Source: Pantoea dispersa
GTDB taxonomy: Bacteria; Pseudomonadota; Gammaproteobacteria; Enterobacterales; Enterobacteriaceae
Length of the DNA stretch: 58,251 bases
Direction: 5' to 3'
Assembly: GCF_014155765.1 (NCBI RefSeq)
Contig: NZ_SCKT01000013.1
Location: 1-58,251, forward strand
The position numbers and the translations under genes are program-made. How positions within the stretch are numbered: the stretch's first letter is position 1; every line of letters begins with the position of its first letter. This document shows positions 1-8,228 of this stretch, in pieces. The notes under the pieces were generated by a model, which saw nothing but the letters and a program-made list of their open reading frames with translations, had not been told where the DNA came from and ran no database searches.

Positions 1-289
1 AATAACACAACTCCCACAAAATTCAGGCATTACTCTGATTAACACCGGTACTGAAAAGCGGTGTCCAAAACAGTCTTTTCATAACGGTGGTAACCGTGAA
101 AGTCCGGGCTAAGTGCCGGTGAGGTGCCAGTACTGAACGTCAGTGTGAGTTTGTCAGGGGAGAGTCTGCCGTATGACCCGCTATGCCCTGCGCTCATTTT
201 AGTTCCGGTCGGTATCTGGTCTGGTAAGGGGAATGCTGATAAATTAAGTATTTCTTAATAATTTCCGTTCAGAGAGTGGGCTTTAAACC

Positions 290-1366
290 GTGAGAATTCT
301 GACTATTCAGTACGTACGCGGACTGGCGGCCTTACTTGTGGTCATTGCCCATAATTCTGCCTTTCTGGGGGAATACTGGGTAAACCACATTCCCGGCGCC
401 CTGGGTGTCGATGTTTTTTTCATCGTCAGTGGTTTCATTATGACGTTCATCACCCGCCAGGTACCGGAGCGGGCCGATACATTTTTAATTAAGCGTTTTT
501 TCCGCATATGGCCTCCCCTCTTTCTGATCTGGCTCGCCTCGCTTGTCTTTGTTTACCCTGAACGGACCATCGGCCAGATGTCATGTGTCCTTTATTTCTG
601 CCTTCAGGATTACAGCAGTCAGGGGCCGACGTTTGGTTACAGCCCGCTGGGGCCACCCTGGACGCTGTCCTATGAAGTCATGTTCTACGCCGTTTTTGCC
701 CTTTCCATGCGTCTCAGTTATCGCTACCGCAGCTGTCTCTGCGCACTGATTTTTATGGCTACCATGGTGGGATTTCAGCTCTTTTATAACGGCAGCTTCA
801 GCTTCTCCTCACAGGTGTCGCCTGAAATGGTCGTCTCGCACTGGTGGCAGGGCTGGATTAAAATTGCCAGCAACACGGTTGTTTTTGAATTCATTGCGGG
901 TATGTTTCTGGCAGAACTGATGGTGAATAACAAAATCAGTGACTCCCGCGTTATCCGGACAGTGGCGTGGGGTGCTCTCGCTTTAGCCATTACTTTTGTC
1001 ACCATCACCGGGCCGCAGGTTTTCGGCATGAGCGGCGGCTTCTGGCCGGCGCTGGTAATTATGGCTTCGGTCATTGCGCTGAGCTGCCATATAAAAACCG
1101 TAAACATTCGCGCGCTGTCATTTCTGGGTGATATTTCTTACTCACTGTACCTGGTTCATTACCCGGTGATGCTTTTTATCAAAAACGCTTTACCTTCATC
1201 GGCGATGCAAAACGGTAACCCGGCAGTATTTATACTGTCAGTCGTCATAAGCACGGGAATAGCGTCAGTGGTGTTCAGGCTGGTTGAAATACCCTCGGTA
1301 CAGTTAGGGAAAAAAATCACCAGGAGCCTCTTGCTAAAAAGAGCCTCCGAAAGCAGCCAGTCTTAA
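290..1366 (+). CDS. Acyltransferase-3 (OafA/WecH-type) membrane protein
   Basis: A 358-residue integral membrane protein that probably transfers an acyl (for example acetyl) group to a cell-surface sugar. It opens with the family signature IQYVRGLAALLVVIAH, which places the conserved histidine at the end of the first membrane segment, and about ten hydrophobic segments follow. Length fits the stand-alone acyltransferase-3 family. The start is a GTG at 290, chosen because the family motif begins a few codons in; no strong ribosome site precedes it. The 289 bases upstream hold no gene I can support, only a small TTAAG/CTTAA inverted repeat near 244-258. It lies 117 bases before an autotransporter on the same strand, so a role in modifying the envelope is likely. 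The actual substrate cannot be read from the sequence. Confidence 0.85.
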   Translation: MRILTIQYVRGLAALLVVIAHNSAFLGEYWVNHIPGALGVDVFFIVSGFIMTFITRQVPERADTFLIKRFFRIWPPLFLIWLASLVFVYPERTIGQMSCVLYFCLQDYSSQGPTFGYSPLGPPWTLSYEVMFYAVFALSMRLSYRYRSCLCALIFMATMVGFQLFYNGSFSFSSQVSPEMVVSHWWQGWIKIASNTVVFEFIAGMFLAELMVNNKISDSRVIRTVAWGALALAITFVTITGPQVFGMSGGFWPALVIMASVIALSCHIKTVNIRALSFLGDISYSLYLVHYPVMLFIKNALPSSAMQNGNPAVFILSVVISTGIASVVFRLVEIPSVQLGKKITRSLLLKRASESSQS

Positions 1367-1482
1367 AGGGAAAAGTCATTTGAGCCGGAATCTTTAAAGC
1401 ATCAGATATATGTATTGATGAAACCAGACTTCGCTTATTTCACGCCAGTATTTATGAAGTTTTTTCCTGAACGGGGTTCAAA

Positions 1483-4110
1483 ATGATTCATGAAAAAAAG
1501 CACGTATTGTGGACCGTCAGCCTGATGAGTTTAAATTTACTTTCATTTTCATCAGTGGCAGCCAGTGTCTGTGACTCGGTTGCCGATGACGATTCACAGA
1601 CCGTCACCAGTCAGGAAACCGAAGAATGTACGGTTTCGCCGTCACTGGGTTTTTTCTCGGTGGCTCAGGGAGCTTCTGTTGATGTTACCCGTGAGGGCGT
1701 GGGTGGCGTCGCGGTCTATATTCCGGACAACAATCTGGAAGTGTTTGGTAATGGTGGCACCATCACTTCTGCTTACACGGGTATACGCATAGCCAGTAAC
1801 GGGCCTGGGGTGTCAAACGAAACTCACATTGATGACTTTATTAATGACGGACTTATATCCGTGACCGGAGGGACAGGTATTGCCGCCGTTTATAACGTTT
1901 CAGGGTTTATTGGGGATTTTACAAACAGCGGCACACTGCAGAATGATTCCCTGATCACCAATATGGCCCTCAACAGCGATCTGACCGGAAACGACAATTA
2001 CACCACCGCCCTTTATAACCTTTCATCAATTGACGCGGTTTTTAATAACGGGAAAATCAAAGCTGCGACAGGTATTACTAACCTTACAACGAGTGGAATA
2101 ACCAACCGGATAGGTAAAATTGACAATACGGGCACCATTACGGGCTCCGTCGGCAATGGTATTCTCAACGAAGGAACGATTGGCAGTATCCTCAATGAGT
2201 CTGGTGGAATCATTCAGGGGGCAGACACGGGTATAAGCAATGCCGGTAACATCTCTCAGATTGTAAACAGCGGCACAATCAGAGGGGGAAACTGGTCTGT
2301 ATACAATTCAGGCAACATTAGCGGCGGTATTCACAACTCAGGATTGCTTGATGGCTCTGTTTACCTTGGCAACTCAGCTATTTATATCAGTGGGACCAGA
2401 GCGGTTATTAACGGCGCATTAACCGGTCAGGCGGGCTCTGCAGTGTTCGTGGGGGATGGAAACTCGTCCGCAGCGTTCACCGCCACGAATAACGCAAGCG
2501 TGGACAAGATTACCGTCACGTCCGGCAGTTCACTGACGCTCTCACCATCTGCCCGCTGGTCCGCCGCTAACGGCACGGTAAATAACGGCACCCTGACCCT
2601 GGAAAGCGGCAGTATCCTTGACGGTGCCCTGTCACAGAACGGCACACTGCTCTTCAGTACGGAAAAAAACGCCTCCTCAGTCATTAATGCCAGCCTGACC
2701 AACCGCGGAAGCCTCGTGCTGAATCCCACCCCGGCCAGCGCGGGCAACACCCTGACGGTTAACGGTGACTACACCGGACTGCCCGGCAGCTCGGTATCGC
2801 TCGGCAGCGTGCTGGGCGGCGATGACTCCCTGACTGACCGCCTCGTGGTGACCGGCAACACAAGCGGCGCCAGCACCCTCTTCGTGACCAATGAGAACGG
2901 CGGCGGCGCGCAGACGCTGGACGGCATCCAGCTCATCAGCGTGGGCGGGCGCTCTGACGCCGTGTTCTCGCTGGGTAACCGCGTGGTGGCCGGTGCCTAC
3001 GACTACAGGCTGCGCAAAGGAAACGTTTCGGGTACCGACACGGCGGGCTGGTACCTGACCAGCACTGCCTTCGCATCAGTCCCTGACCCCACACCTTCTC
3101 CCGGGCCTTCACCTGAGCCAGTCCGCATGTATCGCCCCGAGGCGTCGGCCTACACGGCTAACCTTCAGGCGGCGAATACCCTGTTTGACCTGTCAATGCG
3201 GGACCGCAGCGGGGAAACGCGCTACAGCGACCCGGTAACGGGGGAGGCCCGTACGACCAGCCTGTGGATGCGTAATCTGGGCAGCCACGGGCGCGCGTCC
3301 ATGGCGGACGGCCAGAACCGCACTCAGACTAACCGCTACGTACTGCAACTGGGCGGGGATATTATTCAGGGCTCCACAAACGGCACGGACGCGCTTCACG
3401 CCGGCCTTATGGGCGGCTACGGCCGGGCGGACAGCGGCTCACACAACGGCCTGACCGGCCGGGACGCAAAGGGCAGCGTGAGCGGATACAGTGCAGGGGT
3501 GTACGGCACGTGGTACCAGAACGCAGAGGCCAAAACCGGCGCATGGGCCGAGACGTGGGCGCAGTACAACTGGTTCCGCAACGAGGTCTCAGGGGATATG
3601 CTGCCTGTGGAGCGCTACAACAGTCAGGGAATAAAGGCGTCGCTGGAGGGCGGCTATGCCTGGCTGGCGGGACGCTGGCAGAGCCGCAGCGGAACGGAGA
3701 ACCGCCTGTTCCTTGAACCGCACGCGCAGGCCGTCTGGTCCGGCATCCGGGCGGATGACCACACCGAGGCGGGCGGCACCCGCGTGCAGGGGACGGGAAA
3801 CGACGGGGTCACCACCCGCCTGGGACTCAGAACCTACCTGAACGGGAAAAGCCGGCTGGACCAGCAGACCGTGCGCGAGTTCCAGCCGTTCGTGGAGGTG
3901 AACTGGCTGCACAACACACAGGTGTACGGCGTGCGCATGAATGAAGAAACGGATGATGTGCGGGGGAGCCGGAACGTGGCCGAGCTGAAAACGGGTGTAG
4001 AGGGGCGTCTGTCGAGGAGCCTGTCGGGCGCCCTGGTGTTCACGCAGCAGGCCGGAGGCGGTGGCTACCGCGACAGTCAGGGCTCGCTGCAGGTAAGCTA
4101 CCGGTTCTGA
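1483..4110 (+). CDS. Autotransporter (type Va) with beta-barrel domain
   Basis: An 875-residue surface or secreted protein. Residues 1-27 form an extended signal peptide (MIHEKKHVLWTVSLMSLNLL, ending near SVAA). Residues ~30-560 are a passenger rich in repeated N-x-G/NSGTI-type turns, typical of a right-handed beta-helix. A proline-rich linker (TPSPGPSPEPV) near residue 540 leads to a C-terminal translocator barrel ending Y-R-F, the usual aromatic terminus. The first ~900 bases are visibly AT-richer than the barrel-coding part, suggesting a swapped passenger. The last codons, V-S-Y-R-F and stop (4093-4110), coincide with a GTAAGC sequence that looks like the end of the neighbouring IS66 element, so the native terminus may have been replaced. 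The passenger's binding target is unknown. Confidence 0.88.
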   Translation: MIHEKKHVLWTVSLMSLNLLSFSSVAASVCDSVADDDSQTVTSQETEECTVSPSLGFFSVAQGASVDVTREGVGGVAVYIPDNNLEVFGNGGTITSAYTGIRIASNGPGVSNETHIDDFINDGLISVTGGTGIAAVYNVSGFIGDFTNSGTLQNDSLITNMALNSDLTGNDNYTTALYNLSSIDAVFNNGKIKAATGITNLTTSGITNRIGKIDNTGTITGSVGNGILNEGTIGSILNESGGIIQGADTGISNAGNISQIVNSGTIRGGNWSVYNSGNISGGIHNSGLLDGSVYLGNSAIYISGTRAVINGALTGQAGSAVFVGDGNSSAAFTATNNASVDKITVTSGSSLTLSPSARWSAANGTVNNGTLTLESGSILDGALSQNGTLLFSTEKNASSVINASLTNRGSLVLNPTPASAGNTLTVNGDYTGLPGSSVSLGSVLGGDDSLTDRLVVTGNTSGASTLFVTNENGGGAQTLDGIQLISVGGRSDAVFSLGNRVVAGAYDYRLRKGNVSGTDTAGWYLTSTAFASVPDPTPSPGPSPEPVRMYRPEASAYTANLQAANTLFDLSMRDRSGETRYSDPVTGEARTTSLWMRNLGSHGRASMADGQNRTQTNRYVLQLGGDIIQGSTNGTDALHAGLMGGYGRADSGSHNGLTGRDAKGSVSGYSAGVYGTWYQNAEAKTGAWAETWAQYNWFRNEVSGDMLPVERYNSQGIKASLEGGYAWLAGRWQSRSGTENRLFLEPHAQAVWSGIRADDHTEAGGTRVQGTGNDGVTTRLGLRTYLNGKSRLDQQTVREFQPFVEVNWLHNTQVYGVRMNEETDDVRGSRNVAELKTGVEGRLSRSLSGALVFTQQAGGGGYRDSQGSLQVSYRF
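4093..4110 (+). repeat. Proposed IS66 right terminal repeat, overlapping the autotransporter stop
   Basis: It begins with GTAAGC and continues TACCGGTT, close to the usual IS66 end pattern (GTAAGCG-CCGG). It lies 22 bases beyond the tnpC stop, where a right end is required, because tnpC stops only four bases from the autotransporter stop. The same bases encode the autotransporter's final V-S-Y-R-F and its TGA. Confidence 0.6.
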
Positions 4111-4114
4111 GATA

Positions 4115-5692
4115 TCATCCCGTCGCGGGCGGCAGGTCAGCTTTCCACGGCAGCAGGTCGCGCAGCCTGTTTACCGGCCAGTCCTGGATATGACCCGGCA
4201 CATAGCGCAACCACGCCTCCGGCTCCACTCCGTTCAGCCTGCAGGCCCCGATAAGTGAGTACAGGACGGCTGCATGCTCCCCACCCGCGTCTGAACCGGC
4301 GAACAGCCAGTTTTTCCTGCCCAGGGCAACGCCACGCAGCGCGTTCTCAGCGATATTGTTGTCGATTTCCGCCCAGCCATTGCTGCAGTACAGGTTCAGC
4401 GCGTCCCACTGCTTAAGCAGGTACGCGAACGCCTTCGCCGTATCTGAGTGGCGCGACAGCACCTTCATCTGCCCCTGCACCCAGTCATACAGCGACTGCA
4501 TCAGTGGGACGGTCTGTTCTTTTCGTACCGCCAGCCGTTCGTCTGCCGGGCTGCCGCGTATCTCTGCCTCGATGGCATACAACTCACCGATGCGCTTCAG
4601 CGCTTCAGTGGTAATGTCTGTTGGTGTCCGGACGTGAACGTCGTGGATTTTTCGCCGCGCGTGTGCCATGCAGGCCGCTTCCCTTATGCGTCCTTCTTCG
4701 TACAGCGCGTTGTAGCCACCGTACGCGTCCGCCTGCAGGACACCGCTGTACCCGGCAAGGTGCTGTTGTGGATGAACGCCATTCCGGTCCGGCGAGTACG
4801 CGAACCACACCGCCGGTGGAAGCTGTGACCCCGCGTTGCGGTCATCCCGCACGTAGACCCACAGCCGGGCCGTGCGGGTTTTACCGCTGCCCGGCTCCTG
4901 CACCGGCACCGGGATATCGTCGGTATGCACTTTGCCCGGCATCAGCACGTACTGGCGCAGCAGGTCGTACAGTGGCTCCAGCAGTTCGCTGACCGCGCCG
5001 GACCAGCGCCCCAGCGTGGCCCGGCTCAGCTCCACACCCTGACGGCGGTATATCTCCGACTGACGGTAGTGCGGCGTGTGCTCGCCGAACTTCGCCGTGA
5101 CGATGCGCGCCAGCAGGCCGGGGCCTGCATAACTGCGCTCAATGGGTTTTGACGGCATGGCTGTCTGAACGATGTGGTCACAGCTGCAGCAGGCCAGTTT
5201 TGGACGCTGCGTTTCGATAACCTTAAAGGCGCTGCTGATAAGCTCCAGCTGCTCCGATACGTCGCAGCCCAGCGCGCTGAGCTCTCCACCACACGCCGGG
5301 CAGGCGGTTTCTGTCGGCGGCAGCGTGCGGGTTTCGCGGGGAAGCGCGGCAGGAAGCGGTTTACGGGCAGAAGACTGGCGAAGCGGCTGCGGGAGCACCG
5401 GGTCATGTTGCTCACCCAGTACTTCCGCCATCTCCTCCTGCAGGGCACCGATGCGCTCCTCTGCCTCGCGCACCTGACGGGCCGTTTTCTCACGCAGCTT
5501 TTCGGAGCTTTTGCCGAACTGCATACGCTGCAGCTTAGCAACCAGCGCCTTCAGCCGGTATATTTCGCTGGCGTACGCCGCCACCCGCTGTGAGAGCAGG
5601 CGGTTATACTCCACCATTTTGCGGAGGGTGGTCTGCTGCTCCTGCAGCAGTGCCCTGAGCCGGGCGTTTTCATCAGGGTATGAGAAGTCCAT
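4115..5692 (-). CDS. tnpC: IS66-family transposase TnpC
   Basis: A 525-residue DDE transposase. The N-terminus (residues ~5-75) is a leucine-rich coiled coil, followed by a Cys-x2-Cys zinc-binding segment (CPACGGEL) near residue 135. The catalytic core shows the first aspartate in HTDDIPVPV, the second in [10 protein letters not shown] and the glutamate in [14 protein letters not shown]. Length is full for the family. It is the third gene of the element, starting 19 bases after tnpB stops. Its stop is unusually close (four bases) to the neighbouring autotransporter stop, leaving almost no room for an IS end outside that gene. Confidence 0.95.
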   Translation of the reverse strand: MDFSYPDENARLRALLQEQQTTLRKMVEYNRLLSQRVAAYASEIYRLKALVAKLQRMQFGKSSEKLREKTARQVREAEERIGALQEEMAEVLGEQHDPVLPQPLRQSSARKPLPAALPRETRTLPPTETACPACGGELSALGCDVSEQLELISSAFKVIETQRPKLACCSCDHIVQTAMPSKPIERSYAGPGLLARIVTAKFGEHTPHYRQSEIYRRQGVELSRATLGRWSGAVSELLEPLYDLLRQYVLMPGKVHTDDIPVPVQEPGSGKTRTARLWVYVRDDRNAGSQLPPAVWFAYSPDRNGVHPQQHLAGYSGVLQADAYGGYNALYEEGRIREAACMAHARRKIHDVHVRTPTDITTEALKRIGELYAIEAEIRGSPADERLAVRKEQTVPLMQSLYDWVQGQMKVLSRHSDTAKAFAYLLKQWDALNLYCSNGWAEIDNNIAENALRGVALGRKNWLFAGSDAGGEHAAVLYSLIGACRLNGVEPEAWLRYVPGHIQDWPVNRLRDLLPWKADLPPATG

Positions 5693-5711
5693 AACCCCAC
5701 TTTACAGCAGG

Positions 5712-6065
5712 TTATATGCGTATTCCAGGGCGTTCCGTCCGCTGCGGATGTTTCCAGTTAATGCCTTCCAGCAGCATCGACAGCTGCGCCGGCGTCAGGT
5801 CGACTTTACCGTCGCGGGTCACCGGCCACACGAAGCGTCCCCGCTCCAGCCGTTTGGTGAACAGGCACAGGCCATCCCGTTGCGCCCACAGTATCTTTAT
5901 CATGTCGCCGCGACGCCCCCGGAAGATGAACAGATGCCCGCTGAAGGGGTCATCCCATAACGTGTTCTGCACCCTGGAAGCAAGGCCATTGAAGCCGTTG
6001 CGCATGTCCCTCACGCCGGCGACCAGCCAGATGCGGGAGCCCGCAGGGAGTGATATCACCGGCAT
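5712..6065 (-). CDS. tnpB: IS66-family accessory protein TnpB
   Basis: A 117-residue protein typical of the second IS66 gene. It has the characteristic VRDMRNGFNGLA motif near residue 20 and the GHLFIFRGRRGDMIKILWAQRDG segment in the middle (interrupted here only for reading). It is required with TnpA and TnpC for transposition in studied IS66 elements, though its biochemical role is unsettled. The start overlaps the tnpA end by ten bases, implying translational coupling. It is complete. Confidence 0.93.
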   Translation of the reverse strand: MPVISLPAGSRIWLVAGVRDMRNGFNGLASRVQNTLWDDPFSGHLFIFRGRRGDMIKILWAQRDGLCLFTKRLERGRFVWPVTRDGKVDLTPAQLSMLLEGINWKHPQRTERPGIRI

Positions 6066-6715
6066 CCTCCCTGCATTTCACGGATAAGCATCCTGAGCAG
6101 CTCTGGCGTCAGCTTTCCACTGATACGAAGCGTCCCGACGGGCAGAACCAGCTCACAGCAGGTAGCTCCGTCGCTCAGAGCGGAGGGAAGATGAGTCGGC
6201 TCGGGGCCGGATTCAGCAGCGAGCATCACGGGCAGCATGAGTGGAGCGTCTGTCCGTGCAGCCAGCAGCCCCTGCTGATAAAGGCGCCGCCAGTTGAACA
6301 GCAGATTATCATTAATGTTATTTTCGCGGGCAAGCTGAGCCACGCTGACGCCGGGCTGCATCGACTGCTCCACCAGAGCGATTTTGAAGTCGCGGGAGAA
6401 GTTGGGGCGTCGTGGTCGCTTGCGGGCGACAGGGATTTTGCAGGGGACCGGGGCACGGGGTGGAACGGGGGATTTTCGGGATGCCTGTCGGTAAAGGCGT
6501 TTATCCAGATTTTTTGCGTTGATTCGTGGTGGCAAAGGCCAGGACAGACCTGCCTTCCTGAAGCGAACAAAGAGTTCGCAGGCCGTGGTTTTGGGGATGC
6601 CTAACCGGCGTCCAGCCTCAATACACGGCAGTTTTTCTTCAAAGTGGAGGCGAAGTACCTCAAGAAGCCATGTCCGGTGTTTCACACGATAGTGTCCATT
6701 AAAAATGATGGACAC
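6056..6715 (-). CDS. tnpA: IS66-family accessory protein TnpA (long form, two helix-turn-helix regions)
   Basis: A 219-residue protein, longer than the ~100-150 residues of many IS66 TnpA proteins. Residues ~15-55 form one helix-turn-helix (GRRLGIPKTTACELFVRF). Residues ~120-165 form the second (SVAQLARENNINDNLLFNW), which is the usual TnpA DNA-binding domain. The best start is a GTG at 6715. This codon sits inside one arm of a perfect 11-bp inverted repeat (6689-6718), suggesting the start is masked in the mRNA. The likely role is recognition of the element ends or regulation. Confidence 0.85.
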   Translation of the reverse strand: MSIIFNGHYRVKHRTWLLEVLRLHFEEKLPCIEAGRRLGIPKTTACELFVRFRKAGLSWPLPPRINAKNLDKRLYRQASRKSPVPPRAPVPCKIPVARKRPRRPNFSRDFKIALVEQSMQPGVSVAQLARENNINDNLLFNWRRLYQQGLLAARTDAPLMLPVMLAAESGPEPTHLPSALSDGATCCELVLPVGTLRISGKLTPELLRMLIREMQGGCR

Positions 6716-6718
6716 TAT
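6689..6718 (-). promoter_or_regulatory. Hairpin enclosing the tnpA start codon
   Basis: The perfect 11-base arms ATAGTGTCCAT (6689-6699) and ATGGACACTAT (6708-6718) are separated by eight bases. The tnpA GTG start lies within one arm. A stem here would hide the start from ribosomes that load on transcripts entering from outside, a common way insertion sequences avoid activation by neighbouring promoters. The mechanism is inferred. Confidence 0.55.
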
Positions 6719-6751
6719 TTCCCCGGAACCGGAGTCTGCTGCACAGACGGT

Positions 6752-6768
6752 CTAATTGAGACGCTTAC
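6752..6768 (-). repeat. IS66 left terminal repeat
   Basis: On the minus strand it reads GTAAGCGTCTCAATTAG, starting at 6768 and pointing toward tnpA. It matches the GTAAGC tip of the opposite end, with scattered agreement after that. The position, ~50 bases upstream of tnpA, is as expected for this family. Confidence 0.65.
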
Positions 6769-6970
6769 GACTGCATTTCCGTTTTCAGATAGAGGGGAGC
6801 AGAAGATTGCGGTTGTATTGCACAGCCTGTCAAAAGAACAGCTGCAGCCAGAGTTAAGCTGGTTAATAGTTTCATTTTATTCCTGTTTCTATGCGGGACC
6901 TGTTCACTATATCGGCTGAATTATGCGTGGCTTGATACCATTTATAACGAGGATTTTGATAGAAGCAGGC

Positions 6971-7090
6971 AAGCAGTGCGCAGCCGGCCCCTGAATGCCG
7001 CATGAGCGGCATGGAAGCGTCAGAAACCATTCAGGACGGCACTGATGCCATCGGGCGCAGTGAGCCCGGCGGAGCCGGTAACAGCGCCCA
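6971..7090 (+). repeat. ~120-bp direct repeat, copy 1
   Basis: It matches 7431-7551 over most of its length. Shared landmarks are AGCAGTGCGCAGCC, ATGCCGC-4-GCGGCAT (an internal hairpin), GCCAGAAACC/GTCAGAAACC followed by TTCAGGACGGC, and GATGCCA. The two copies flank the 90-residue gene at 7126-7398. From 6777 to 6970 I see no feature. Confidence 0.8.
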
Positions 7091-7125
7091 TACCACAGAA
7101 TAAACTGGCACTGAGATCCGGCATT

Positions 7126-7398
7126 TCAGGACGTCATCAGCCCTGAGAGAACCCAGTCGCCGCAATCCCGGTGCCTCTCCACAACCTCCTGGTCAGGATA
7201 GATTTCCAGCGTCTCGATCGCACCCAGCATGACCGTTTCCATCTCCGGCGACCATGCCTGCGTTCTGGCCAGTTCTCCGCGGATAAAGCCGGCAATCCGT
7301 AGCCGCGTGGTTTCAAGACCATCGCCGGCCATGGCCACGGCGCCGATCATGGTGTAAACCCTCTCCAGCTCCCCGTGCTGCTGTTGAGCCATCTGCAT
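7126..7398 (-). CDS. Hypothetical protein, 90 aa
   Basis: I do not recognise a family. The protein is soluble, acidic and likely helical (MQMAQQQHGELERVYTMIG at the start). The ATG at 7398 is supported by a GAGAGG ribosome site eight bases upstream. It sits alone between two copies of a ~120-bp direct repeat and downstream of the origin, so it may be a cassette moved by recombination between the repeats. There is no evidence for function. Confidence 0.6.
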   Translation of the reverse strand: MQMAQQQHGELERVYTMIGAVAMAGDGLETTRLRIAGFIRGELARTQAWSPEMETVMLGAIETLEIYPDQEVVERHRDCGDWVLSGLMTS

Positions 7399-7430
7399 CG
7401 CATTAACCTCTCAGACGTAGCCGGACGGGC

Positions 7431-7551
7431 GAGCAGTGCGCAGCCAGTCCTGTGAATGCCGCGTGAGCGGCATGGAGGCGCCAGAAACCGTTCAGGACGG
7501 CTCAGATGCCAGCTGGCGCCGTTAGCCCGGCACAGCCGGTTACAGGGCCGA
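7431..7551 (+). repeat. ~120-bp direct repeat, copy 2
   Basis: This is the partner of 6971-7090, in the same orientation. It contains the same ATGCCGC/GCGGCAT hairpin with a GTGA loop. Copies differ by scattered substitutions, so the duplication is not recent. Between this copy and ~7920 I see no gene or clear signal. Confidence 0.8.
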
Positions 7552-8077
7552 TGGTGGCGAAAGCCCAACCCCGCCCTGACTGACGCCGTTTAAGCAGCGG
7601 CCTGTCAGCAGCTTATCAGTCGGACGGTCGGAGACGAAAGAAAGAAACCGCGGGCCTCTGGTTACAAAGCGGTTCAGACTCTGTAGTTACAGCATCCATT
7701 TATCAGCCACTGCAGTTCCGGCCCTCCGGGCCGGGCGGCCGGGGCTGGTCAGTGGGGGCAACCGGGCTTCAGGTACGGCTCGGGTCCGGCCTGAGAGGGG
7801 CTGGATGGTTCAGGACTGGATGATTACAGTGAATTTTTTGTCTGTTGTAACTAACTACTCGGGAGGGGGCCCGCGTGAGCGGGAGGTGCTTCAGATTCTG
7901 AGCGGCGCGGACGTTTACGGTCGCTGCAAGTGAAGGCCTTATTTATCCCCGCAGAATGCCGGCATGAACACCTTATTTATCTTTTCTGATTAATTCTTTC
8001 TGACGTAAGTCAGGAATGTTTTGCGGGTAATTTCAGATCTGTTTGCAGGTAAGTCACGCTTTACGATTGCGGATAAC

Positions 8078-8086
8078 TGTGGATAA
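8078..8086 (-). other. DnaA box
   Basis: It is an exact TTATCCACA on the minus strand, about 145 bases downstream of the repA stop. This is the arrangement seen in R1-like origins, where DnaA assists RepA-dependent opening. Confidence 0.75.
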
Positions 8087-8189
8087 AAAATTCCGCGACC
8101 GGAGAGCGGCGCGAATGTGGGATATTTTGCGGGAAAAAGGATGCCGCTACGGGCCGGAAATACGCGATTTTATCTGCGGCACAAACGCC

Positions 8190-8213
8190 TTTACCGCCAG
8201 TCAAGGCGGTAAA
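8190..8213 (-). terminator. Hairpin immediately downstream of repA
   Basis: The perfect nine-base arms TTTACCGCC and GGCGGTAAA have a six-base loop and lie 16 bases after the repA stop. There is no U-run on the repA transcript side. It may be part of the CIS region that loads RepA onto the origin rather than a simple intrinsic terminator. Confidence 0.5.
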
Positions 8214-8228
8214 ATTCGCAGGTGTTCG

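Larger units (their letters stand above)
4093..6768 (-). mobile_element. IS66-family insertion sequence (complete tnpA-tnpB-tnpC)
   Basis: A ~2.68-kb element with the three-gene IS66 set on the minus strand. Both proposed ends begin with GTAAGC, the usual IS66 tip: on the minus strand from 6768 inward (GTAAGCGTCTCAATTAG) and on the plus strand from 4093 inward (GTAAGCTACCGGTTCTGAG). The 8-bp flanks are CGCTGCAG (4085-4092) and GACTGCAT (6769-6776), agreeing at 5 of 8 positions (CTGCA). A target duplication is therefore only suggested, and the insertion is either old or later rearranged. All three genes are intact. The right end overlaps the autotransporter's last codons. Confidence 0.8.
7930..8228. 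other. Probable replication origin (oriR) downstream of repA
   Basis: In IncFII-type plasmids the origin lies just downstream of repA, and this segment is in that position. It contains a perfect DnaA box (TTATCCACA, minus strand, 8078-8086) and AT-rich stretches. It also has two copies of CCTTATTTATC (near 7937 and 7970), a CTGAC-GTAA-GTCAG palindrome near 8000, and a hairpin just after repA. RepA binding sites themselves are not identified. Confidence 0.65.

Noticed and set aside
4085-6776. A perfect target duplication for the IS66 element
   Set aside because: Flanks agree at only 5 of 8 positions, so I report it as suggestive only.
6644-6919. 91-codon plus-strand frame across the IS66 left end
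   Set aside because: It spans the IS boundary and the tnpA hairpin; no coding signal.
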